NCBI RefSeq assembly: GCF_001668575.1
Contig: NZ_LZMD01000012.1
Location: forward strand, 1 to 64,000
Direction of reading: 5' to 3'
DNA length: 64,000 nt
Origin: Mycobacterium sp. 1164985.4
GTDB taxonomy: Bacteria; Actinomycetota; Actinomycetes; Mycobacteriales; Mycobacteriaceae
Part shown: positions 45,923 through 53,223 of the stretch, in pieces
How the letters are laid out: each line of letters starts with the position of its first letter
Position numbering within the stretch: the stretch's first letter is position 1
Made by a program: the position numbers and the translations under genes
Notes under the pieces: model-generated
What the model was told of the DNA's origin: nothing
The model's input: the letters and a program-made list of their open reading frames with translations, nothing else
The model's database searches: none

Positions 45923-46594
45923 CTACGACGCCGGACGGCTCCGGGAGCGCCGTGGGAGGGCGACCTTGCTCACCGACTCCATGGCCACCGCGAATCGGGG
46001 GTAGATAACGGCTGGCCCCACCCAGCGTGCCAGGAAGGTGCGCAACTCCGCGCCGTTGCGGTGAGTTCGGGTGCTGTCGACCAGATATGAGTACAGGATC
46101 CGCAGGAGGAATTCGGACAGCCCGCTGAGGGCCTCTTCGTCGAAACCGTTTGCCTCCCAGTCTACCTCGTAGCGGTGGAGCATGGATCGGCTGAAGGCGA
46201 GCGCGGTGTCGGAGGCCAGCGAGGGTGCGAGCTCACCCCTGGACCGCTTGCTCAGGATGTAGATCATCCGGTCGTCGTTCGAAAGATGCTCGATCGCGAA
46301 GGCCAAGCCTTCGACGACCGCCGTGACGGCGTCGGTTTCGCCGGCGACATGGTTCGCCAGCTGCTCGAGGAAACCGTCGCCGGAGCGCATGACCGTCGCG
46401 AGCAGTAGCGCTTCGGTGCCGGGGAAATAGCGGTACACCGTTTGCCGGGTGACGCCCAACGACCGTGCGACGTCGGCGATCCGCATCGCTGAGCCACGCT
46501 CGGCGATGATGTCGTCGGCGGCGTCGAGGATGCGGTTGATCGCCTCCTCGTCCGAGGTCGGGGTGTTGCCCGACCAGCCGTGGCGCCGTGCCAC
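45923..46594 (-). CDS. TetR family transcriptional regulator
   Basis: The 223-residue TetR regulator has its helix-turn-helix at about residues 35-60 (MRIADVARSLGVTRQTVYRYF). The GTG at 46594 gives MARRHGWSGN; the frame remains open further upstream but has no regulator-like sequence. It is downstream of the PF10118 gene (64-bp gap), which is divergent from the Baeyer-Villiger monooxygenase gene. It is the best local candidate to bind the ACCATAC-N12-GTGTAT motif at 47621 and 50546. Confidence 0.85.
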   Translation of the reverse strand: MARRHGWSGNTPTSDEEAINRILDAADDIIAERGSAMRIADVARSLGVTRQTVYRYFPGTEALLLATVMRSGDGFLEQLANHVAGETDAVTAVVEGLAFAIEHLSNDDRMIYILSKRSRGELAPSLASDTALAFSRSMLHRYEVDWEANGFDEEALSGLSEFLLRILYSYLVDSTRTHRNGAELRTFLARWVGPAVIYPRFAVAMESVSKVALPRRSRSRPAS

Positions 46595-46658
46595 TATTCG
46601 CCCATTTCCTCGGCCCGCATGCCGGCGATCATATCGGCGGCGGCGCCCCCACCCGCCC

Positions 46659-47582
46659 TCACTTCGAGCCCGCGCCGACGGAATACCATCGCGCAGCGCT
46701 CTTCGGCTCCTCGTCGTACCGTTTGCGCCACCGTCCCGCGAAGGGTGGGAGGTTCTCGTATGCCGGATCGTGGTGCGGCCCCTGCGAACGGACAAGGCCG
46801 GTGAGCATCGCTATCATCTCCCGCCTGGGCACGCCGGAATAGGTGCCCTGCCCGGGGCCGGTCAGCTGCCGGGCGGCTCGTGCCGCGGCCAGCATCGCCC
46901 GCGGTGTCAACCCATCTGGCAGCAACCGGCCGTACTGGCCACCGTCCGCTGCGGGCACGTGCTGTTGGAACCCACTCGAGACGATGGACAGGATCTCACC
47001 CATGTGCTTGATGACGGCGCCGATGGTCCTGGCGCGGTAGAGAAAGTCGCCGTGCACGGCGTCGTAGACCATCAACGCGGAGCTGCGATGTTCGATCTCT
47101 TCGACGAAGTGCCAGAGGAACAGCGACGCCACGCGTTCGTCGCCGGGCCAGAAGAGCTTGTCCTCGTGGTCGAGGAAGACCTTGAAGTAGGGCGTGAAGG
47201 TGTTCTCGATGACCGCGGTGTAGGCGAGCCGCCACGCCAAAGGCTTTGTCGCGGTGAGCCGGTCATAAGAGGCGATCACCTCGTCCATCGTCTCCTGCAA
47301 CCCCGGCCAGCGCCGAACCAGCGCCCGGAAGTGGCTCATGTGCGCCGCCGAATGCTGCGCCTCCTGCCGCAGGTAGGCGTTGGCTTCCTCGATGTGTCGC
47401 GGATCGCGCATCAAGGGAATGGCCTCGCGGGTCGCGTCGACGATGAACTTCTCGAATCCCGGCGCGAAGAAGGTGATCAGGTTGCACTGCATCGCGAACG
47501 CCGGTCGCTGCGGATTCCAGTTGAACGGCACATCGTCACCCGTGAGATCGAATCGGATGCGCCGAATCTTGAGGTTCGTCAT
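46659..47582 (-). CDS. Predicted metal-dependent hydrolase (PF10118)
   Basis: The 307-residue helical protein belongs to the PF10118/COG3687 family. Conserved acid and His residues suggest a di-iron or ferritin-like carboxylate site: EEANAYLRQEAQHSAAH (about residues 65-81), ENTFTPYF, and FVEEIEHRSSALMVYD (about 158-173). 'Hydrolase' is the family's predicted name; the EExxH-like pattern would fit an oxygenase equally well. It is divergent from the Baeyer-Villiger monooxygenase with a 72-bp shared control region. Confidence 0.75.
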   Translation of the reverse strand: MTNLKIRRIRFDLTGDDVPFNWNPQRPAFAMQCNLITFFAPGFEKFIVDATREAIPLMRDPRHIEEANAYLRQEAQHSAAHMSHFRALVRRWPGLQETMDEVIASYDRLTATKPLAWRLAYTAVIENTFTPYFKVFLDHEDKLFWPGDERVASLFLWHFVEEIEHRSSALMVYDAVHGDFLYRARTIGAVIKHMGEILSIVSSGFQQHVPAADGGQYGRLLPDGLTPRAMLAAARAARQLTGPGQGTYSGVPRREMIAMLTGLVRSQGPHHDPAYENLPPFAGRWRKRYDEEPKSAARWYSVGAGSK

Positions 47583-47620
47583 ACGACTGATTCCTGCCGG
47601 TCGAGGTGATCGCGATTTAG

Positions 47621-47648
47621 ACCATACGCTCCATGCGTTGTGTATGAT
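47621..47648 (+). promoter_or_regulatory. Shared operator motif 1 and -10 box of the Baeyer-Villiger gene
   Basis: ACCATAC (47621-47627), 12 nt, GTGTAT (47640-47645). The right half overlaps TATGAT (47643-47648), a -10 box that ends exactly 6 nt before the ATG at 47655, giving a leaderless mRNA. The motif recurs at 50546-50570. Confidence 0.6.
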
Positions 47649-47654
47649 TAGCGA

Positions 47655-49637
47655 ATGCGCCAGTCGGCGGTAGAAAGTCCATCGATCATCGGCGAGGGCG
47701 ACGCGCTGCTCGGTCTGCCGTTCGACGATTCAAATGACGTCATTCGCACCGCCGTCGCCGAGGCGAGTGTGCCGGCGCTGTTGATGTCGATGGTGCACAT
47801 GACCGGCGACATGGGCCTGCTCGACGAGCTGCCCAGGCCGTACGCGCTCATCGCGATGGACCTGCAGGGCGCCATGAGCGAACCGGACAAGCAGAAGGTG
47901 CGCGATCGCGCAGTCGCGGTGGTTCGCGACTACCGTGATCGTGGCTGTCCGCCGCCGTTCGTGCCGAACGCCGAACAGATGCGGTCGATGCTCGACGTGA
48001 TCTCGGCGGGAACGGTGACCGAGGAGTTCGTCGACTATGTCGCCGCGGATCTGCGGTTCACCGACGCCGACCAGTCCGGCCCACCACTGGCGTCGTCAGC
48101 GCAGCAGCGCCAAGACTTTCCCGTCGTCGTCATCGGCTGCGGCGAGGCCGGGCTGCTGGCCGGGGTCAAGCTCAAGGCGGCGGGTGTGCCGTTCACGATC
48201 GTGGAGAAGCGGTCCGCTGTCGGCGGCACCTGGCTGGCCAACCGTTATCCGGGATGTCGCGTCGACATCGCCAGTCAGTACTACACGTACTCGTTCGAAC
48301 CGACCGATTACTGGCGCCATTACTACGCCGAGCAGCCCGAGATCCTGCGGTACCTCCAGGACGTCGCGACCAAGTACGACATCGTCCCGCACGTGCGTTT
48401 CGACACCGAGGTGACCGGTGCGGTGTGGGACGAGGCGTCGGCGCTCTGGCGGGTGACGATCCGGCGGGCCGACGGCCGCGTCGAAGAGTTGTCCTCGCGC
48501 GCCGTGATCTGCGCCGTGGGCCAGTTCAGCAACCCGGTGACTCCGGACATCAAGGGCGCCAACGGTTTCAGTGGGGCGGCTTTCCACACCGCGGACTGGC
48601 GCGACGATGTCGATCTGACGGGTAAACGCGTTGCCGTCATCGGCGCGGGGGCCAGTGGATTCCAATTGGTGCCTGCCATCGCGGACTCGGCGTTGCAGGT
48701 CGATGTCTACCAGCGCACCCCGCAGTGGATGGCGCCCAATCCGATGTACCACGACGCCGTTCCCGACGGCGCGAGGTGGGCCATGCGTCACCTTCCTTAT
48801 TACGCACGGTGGTTGCGGTTCGTGTCGTGGTGGCCGATCGCCGACGCACTCGACGAACAAGTGAAGATCGATCCCGACTGGGACAACGGCGGACTGTCGT
48901 GCAACGCGTCGAACCACGCCATCCGCGAGATGTTCATCGCCTGGATGCGCGTGTTCTGTACCGACGAAGAACTGCTGGCGAAGGTCACGCCGAACTATCC
49001 GCCGATGGGTAAGCGGACGTTGCAGGACAACGGAACCTGGCTGACGACCTTGCAGCGCGACGATGTCGAGTTGATCGCCGAGCGCATCGCCGAGATCACC
49101 CCCGACGGTGTCACCACCGTCGACGGGGTGCATCGCCCAGCCGATGTGCTGGTGTGGGCCACGGGGTTCGATGTCAACCACCAACTGGGCCCGATCAACG
49201 TCAGGGGTGTGAACGGCGTCGAGCTCAACACCGCCTGGGGCGATTCGGCCTACGCCTACCTTGGCATCACGGTGCCGGGATTTCCGAATTTCTTCTGCCT
49301 GTACGGTCCGGGCACCAACGCGGTCAACGGCGCCAGCATCATCTACAACTCCGAGTGCCAGATGCGCTACATCATGGCGTGCATCGACATGGTGCTGGCG
49401 GGTGGTTACGACTGGGCGATGCCGCGGGCCGACGTGTGCGACGACTACAACCGGCGCAACCAGGAACGCCTACGGCAGATGGTGTACAGCCATCCCGCGG
49501 TGTCCAGCAGCTATTACAAGAACTCTTCGGGAGGGTTGCCCACGCTGTACGGCTTCCGCATCTTCGACTACTGGCGATGGACCAACCGCTGCAATCCGGC
49601 GGACTACGAATTGCGGCGCGCGGACGCGGCGCGCTGA
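47655..49637 (+). CDS. Baeyer-Villiger monooxygenase, 4-hydroxyacetophenone monooxygenase-like
   Basis: The 660-residue class B flavoprotein monooxygenase inserts oxygen next to a ketone carbonyl, giving an ester or lactone, using NADPH and FAD. FAD motif GCGEAG is at 161-166, the Baeyer-Villiger fingerprint FSGAAFHTADW at 305-315, and NADPH motif GAGASG at 330-335. The ~150-residue N-terminal extension ahead of the FAD domain is the hallmark of the 4-hydroxyacetophenone monooxygenase subgroup. Two hydrolases follow within 3.5 kb, on either strand, that could cleave the ester formed. Confidence 0.9.
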   Translation: MRQSAVESPSIIGEGDALLGLPFDDSNDVIRTAVAEASVPALLMSMVHMTGDMGLLDELPRPYALIAMDLQGAMSEPDKQKVRDRAVAVVRDYRDRGCPPPFVPNAEQMRSMLDVISAGTVTEEFVDYVAADLRFTDADQSGPPLASSAQQRQDFPVVVIGCGEAGLLAGVKLKAAGVPFTIVEKRSAVGGTWLANRYPGCRVDIASQYYTYSFEPTDYWRHYYAEQPEILRYLQDVATKYDIVPHVRFDTEVTGAVWDEASALWRVTIRRADGRVEELSSRAVICAVGQFSNPVTPDIKGANGFSGAAFHTADWRDDVDLTGKRVAVIGAGASGFQLVPAIADSALQVDVYQRTPQWMAPNPMYHDAVPDGARWAMRHLPYYARWLRFVSWWPIADALDEQVKIDPDWDNGGLSCNASNHAIREMFIAWMRVFCTDEELLAKVTPNYPPMGKRTLQDNGTWLTTLQRDDVELIAERIAEITPDGVTTVDGVHRPADVLVWATGFDVNHQLGPINVRGVNGVELNTAWGDSAYAYLGITVPGFPNFFCLYGPGTNAVNGASIIYNSECQMRYIMACIDMVLAGGYDWAMPRADVCDDYNRRNQERLRQMVYSHPAVSSSYYKNSSGGLPTLYGFRIFDYWRWTNRCNPADYELRRADAAR

Positions 49638-49639
49638 AC

Positions 49640-50554
49640 TCAGCCGGCCCGTAGGTACTCGAGGATGGCCGTGCCGACCGCTTCGGGCTGATCGATCTGG
49701 AGGAAATGCCCGGCATCGGGAATGGTGCGGACCCGGCTGCCCGGCGGCAGTGCGTCGATCGCGCCGTCGAGATAGCCCAATTGGATCGCGCCGTCCTCTT
49801 CGCCCTGCAACACGAGGATCGGATGGGTGGGCAACTTGAACCGGAAGCGGTGCAGACCCGCGTATTGCGATGCGGGGCGGGTGAATCGCGCTGCGGCGCG
49901 GTAGTACGCCACCGCCGCCCGACGGTGCGCGAGCGAAGGCAGAGCTTCCATCGTCTCGGCGACGCCGTCGCGAACGTGCGCTCCGCGTGGGGACCAGTCC
50001 TTCCAGAGCCGGGGTATCACGCGGTGCAGCACTCGCTCCGGTGCGGCGGGCAGCTGGAAGAACAGTACGTACCAACTTCTGCGCAATTGGATCGCCGACA
50101 TTCGCAGGTGCTGACCCAGTCCGCGCCTCGAGTTGTCGATCGCGGCAAGGGGAGGAACCGCCATCGCGATATGTGCGCTGAATGGAGAGCCGGGATACGC
50201 CGCAAGCGCACTGGCTGTGAACGCGCCCCAGTCGTGGCCGATCAGCACGGCATCGGATGGCCGACCCAGTTGTGCGTACAGGTCGACCACATCGCTCATC
50301 AGGGCACCGATGGTGTAGTCACCGTCGGGAGCCGGCCCAGTCGGGCCATAGCCGCGCGTGAACGGTGCGATCACGTGAAATCCGTTGGCTGCCAGAATCG
50401 ACGCGAGCTGTCGCCAGTTGTGCGCGCTGTCAGGGAATCCATGCAGGCAGATGGCCAATCGGCCATCGTCGGGCCCCCAGCTGAGCGCGCTCATCCGCAG
50501 GTGCGGCAGATCGTATTCGACGGCCCTGGGCTCGGTCATTTCGTGACCATACAT
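49640..50554 (-). CDS. Alpha/beta hydrolase, epoxide hydrolase/dehalogenase-like
   Basis: The ~304-residue alpha/beta hydrolase has HGFPDSAHNW as the oxyanion segment and GHDWGAFTA as the nucleophile elbow. The nucleophile is thus Asp, as in epoxide hydrolases and haloalkane dehalogenases, not Ser as in esterases. The late His lies in IPDAGHFLQIDQPE. Starts at 50554 (MYGHEM) or 50539 (MTEPRAVE) are possible; I give the longer one because TACACT lies 9 nt before it in the operator region. It is convergent with the monooxygenase (2-bp gap) and divergent from the truncated aminoacylase gene. Confidence 0.78.
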   Translation of the reverse strand: MYGHEMTEPRAVEYDLPHLRMSALSWGPDDGRLAICLHGFPDSAHNWRQLASILAANGFHVIAPFTRGYGPTGPAPDGDYTIGALMSDVVDLYAQLGRPSDAVLIGHDWGAFTASALAAYPGSPFSAHIAMAVPPLAAIDNSRRGLGQHLRMSAIQLRRSWYVLFFQLPAAPERVLHRVIPRLWKDWSPRGAHVRDGVAETMEALPSLAHRRAAVAYYRAAARFTRPASQYAGLHRFRFKLPTHPILVLQGEEDGAIQLGYLDGAIDALPPGSRVRTIPDAGHFLQIDQPEAVGTAILEYLRAG

Positions 50555-50573
50555 TAAGGCGCAAGTGTATTGT
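50546..50573. promoter_or_regulatory. Shared operator motif 2 in a divergent promoter
   Basis: ACCATAC (50546-50552), 12 nt, GTGTAT (50565-50570), identical in layout to the site at 47621-47645. It overlaps TACACT on the minus strand (hydrolase gene) and TATTGT (50568-50573) on the plus strand (truncated aminoacylase operon), so one protein could control both. Confidence 0.6.
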
Positions 50574-50617
50574 AATCGTCGCGACCCCGACCGGAAGCGA
50601 TGTGGAGTGGAGTTCCG

Positions 50618-51178
50618 ATGAGCTTCGAGCACGGCCGCGGACTGCGCTGGCGCACCGTCATCTCGAACCACCGGCCCAAGGTCTTGAAAAAACTCGCGCT
50701 CAACCCCGGGGTGCAGGTCGGTTTCTCCGATGCCGGAGCCCACCTGCGCAACATGGCCTTCTACAACAGCGGGCTGCGGTTGTTGCGCCACGTACGGCAA
50801 AGCGCAGAAGCCGGTGCACCGTTCATGACCGTCGAGCACGCCGTTCATCGGTTGACAGGCGAACTGGCTGACTGGTATTCGCTGGATGCGGGCCACCTAC
50901 GCGTCGGTGATCGCGCCGACGTCGCCGTGATCGATCCGACGCGCCTGGACGAAGCGCTCGATGCCTACGCAGAACAGCCCGTCGAACAGTTCGGCCTGAG
51001 CCGCATGGTCAACCGCAACGACGACGCGGTGGCCGCGGTCCTCGTCGGTGGCCGCACGGTCGTTCGGGACGGGGTCCCGACGGACCTGGTCGGCAATGTC
51101 CGGACGGGCAGCTTCCTCCGTGCCGGGCGAAAGATCGCGGCGCCGGCCGTTCCGTCAACGGTGGCGGTCGGTGGGTGA
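50618..51178 (+). pseudogene. N-truncated D-aminoacylase/amidohydrolase-like gene
   Basis: The 186-residue product matches only the C-terminal third of N-acyl-D-amino-acid deacylase-type amidohydrolases, which are normally 500-600 residues. It keeps GVQVGFSDAGAHLRNM (the late metal-site Asp of the TIM barrel is in FSDAGAH) and the small C-terminal beta domain (LRVGDRADVAVIDP). The earlier HxH and Lys metal ligands are missing, so amidohydrolase activity is unlikely. The remnant has its own ATG with GGAG 6 nt upstream and lies 45 bp after an operator-promoter, so it may still be expressed. It overlaps the esterase gene by 8 nt. Confidence 0.65.
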
Positions 51179-52079
51179 CATCGATTACGCGCGGGTCGAC
51201 CCCGAACTCCGGCGGCTGTCGCGCGTTCTACCGAAAGGCTATGCGCTGCACCGCGGTTTGTCGCTACCGCGTGCATTGATGAGTATCGTGGGACGGACCG
51301 GTCGTGTGCGGGGAGTCGAAGTGGCCCGTGTCAACACTGACGTCACCGTGAGGGTGCACCGCCCGTCCCACACCGACGCGCCCGGGCCGGCGCTACTGTG
51401 GATTCACGGCGGCGGCACCGTGATGGGCATTGCGGCGCAGGAGGATCGGTTCTGCCGGAAGCTGGTCAACTTCACCGACGTCGCGGTCGTCGCGGTGGAT
51501 CACCGCCTCGCGCCGGAACATCCGTACCCGGCACCGCTCGAGGACTGCTACGCCGCACTGCAGTGGCTGACGCGGCAGTCATGGGTGGATCCGACACGAG
51601 TCGCGGTGGGCGGCGCCAGCGCCGGCGGCGGGTTCGCCGCCGCGGCGGCGCACCTCGCCCACGACCGCGGTGATGTCGATCTCGCCCTACAGATGCTGGT
51701 CTATCCGATGCTCGACGACCGGACGCCCGCAGAATCACGCCGGCGGGTGATGTGGACCGCTCGCGACAACCGGATCGCGTGGCGGTGGTACCTGGCAGGC
51801 GCCGACCCTGACGCAGCCGTCCCGGCCCGCCGCACCGATCTGTCCGGGTTGCCTCCGGCCTGGATCGGCGTCGGAACCCTCGACCTCTTTCACGACGAAT
51901 GCCGCGACTACGCACGCCGGCTCCGGGAGCACGGTGTGGCCGTCCATGAGGAGATCGCAGACGGCGCATTCCACGCCTTCGATCTGATCGCTACCAATAC
52001 CTCTGTTTCACAACGCTTTTTCGCCAGCCAGGTCCGTGCGCTGCGGACCGCCCTCGTCGACGACCCGGTCCGCTACTGA
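51171..52079 (+). CDS. Alpha/beta hydrolase, hormone-sensitive-lipase (GDXAG) family
   Basis: The 302-residue esterase/lipase has HGGG (79-82) as oxyanion motif and Ser150 in GGASAGGG. The late His is in DGAFHAFD, with the acid in the GTLDLFHDE region. Family IV esterases hydrolyse short acyl or lactone-like esters, so it is a candidate for cleaving the product of the Baeyer-Villiger enzyme. The GTG start at 51171 overlaps the truncated upstream gene. It is 9 bp ahead of the Rieske oxygenase, so they are cotranscribed. Confidence 0.85.
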   Translation: MGDIDYARVDPELRRLSRVLPKGYALHRGLSLPRALMSIVGRTGRVRGVEVARVNTDVTVRVHRPSHTDAPGPALLWIHGGGTVMGIAAQEDRFCRKLVNFTDVAVVAVDHRLAPEHPYPAPLEDCYAALQWLTRQSWVDPTRVAVGGASAGGGFAAAAAHLAHDRGDVDLALQMLVYPMLDDRTPAESRRRVMWTARDNRIAWRWYLAGADPDAAVPARRTDLSGLPPAWIGVGTLDLFHDECRDYARRLREHGVAVHEEIADGAFHAFDLIATNTSVSQRFFASQVRALRTALVDDPVRY

Positions 52080-52088
52080 GGATCAGCC

Positions 52089-53210
52089 GTGCCCCGACAA
52101 GAAGCCCTCGATCTCACCCGCCGAGTCCTCAAGCATTTCGAGAACGACTCCCTCGATGTCGCGGACGAGGTCTGGCGTGAACCGCGCAGCGCCTACGTGG
52201 ATCACGAACGTTTCGAGGCCGACGTCGCGATGCTGCGCAGCGTTCCCCACGTGATCGGCTGGGCCGGCGAAGTCGCCGTGCCGGGGTCGTACACGACGAA
52301 AGACGTGATGGGCACGCCTGTGCTGGTGACCCGGGGCAGAGAGGGTGTCCTTCGCGCGTTCATCAACGGCTGTGCGCATCGCGGCGCGCAGGTGGCCGAC
52401 GGCTGCGGCAGGGCACGGTCACTCAGCTGTCCCTACCACGGGTGGACCTACGGTCTGGACGGTCGCCTGATGGGGGCTCCGGCCCGAAAGATGTTCGCAG
52501 GGGCGGATCTCGAGCGCCGCGGTCTCATCGAGTTGCCGGTCACCGATCAAGCGGGACTGATCGTCGTGGGGCTCTCAGCCGACGTCGACGTGTCCGCAGC
52601 GCTCGACGGAATCTCGGTACCGCTGTCGGAATACGGGTTTGACCACAACCACCATGCCGAAACCAGGCGCTACGACATCGCATGCAACTGGAAACTCGCC
52701 GTCGACGTGAATTTCGAGGGCTACCACTTCCCGTACGTACACGCCGACACCCTCGACCCGCTGGCGTCGAACAACTCCGTCTACGACATCTACGGCCGGA
52801 ACATCCGCTGGGCGTTTCCGTTCCGCGACATCGTGCAGTATCGCGACGTTCCCGAAGCCAATTGGCCAGACCAATTCTTCGGCACCGTAGTGTACGGGCT
52901 GTTTCCCAGCTGTGTGCTGATCGAGGCACCGGGCACCTCGCAGATGTTGCGCGCATATCCGGGCAAGAGTCCCGGTGAGGCCGTGGTCTACCTGTCCATC
53001 GGGGCGCCAAAGGAGATCACCACCGAGGAGGAACGCACCTGGTACAAGATGGGAATCGACGGCGCCGCCCAGGTGCTCGACGGCCAGGACTTCCCGATGG
53101 CCGAGGCCTGTCAGCGTGGCCTGGAGGCAGGGGTCGACCACGTCGTGTTCGGTCGCAACGAGGCTCTGCTGCATCACCTCGCTCACATCCGCAACGACAC
53201 GCTGACCTAG
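52089..53210 (+). CDS. Rieske non-haem iron oxygenase, alpha subunit type
   Basis: The 373-residue oxygenase component has a Rieske [2Fe-2S] domain with ligands Cys95, His97, Cys114 and His117 (CAHRG ... CPYHGW). The mononuclear iron site follows NWKLAVDVNFEGYHFPYVH, with His213 and His218 as ligands and an Asp near the C-terminus as third. Such enzymes hydroxylate or dihydroxylate aromatic or steroidal rings. No beta subunit, ferredoxin or reductase gene is adjacent, so electrons must come from elsewhere. The GTG start lies 9 bp after the esterase; the DUF3556 gene follows by 13 bp. Confidence 0.9.
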   Translation: MPRQEALDLTRRVLKHFENDSLDVADEVWREPRSAYVDHERFEADVAMLRSVPHVIGWAGEVAVPGSYTTKDVMGTPVLVTRGREGVLRAFINGCAHRGAQVADGCGRARSLSCPYHGWTYGLDGRLMGAPARKMFAGADLERRGLIELPVTDQAGLIVVGLSADVDVSAALDGISVPLSEYGFDHNHHAETRRYDIACNWKLAVDVNFEGYHFPYVHADTLDPLASNNSVYDIYGRNIRWAFPFRDIVQYRDVPEANWPDQFFGTVVYGLFPSCVLIEAPGTSQMLRAYPGKSPGEAVVYLSIGAPKEITTEEERTWYKMGIDGAAQVLDGQDFPMAEACQRGLEAGVDHVVFGRNEALLHHLAHIRNDTLT

Positions 53211-53223
53211 AGGGAAGAGCGCA

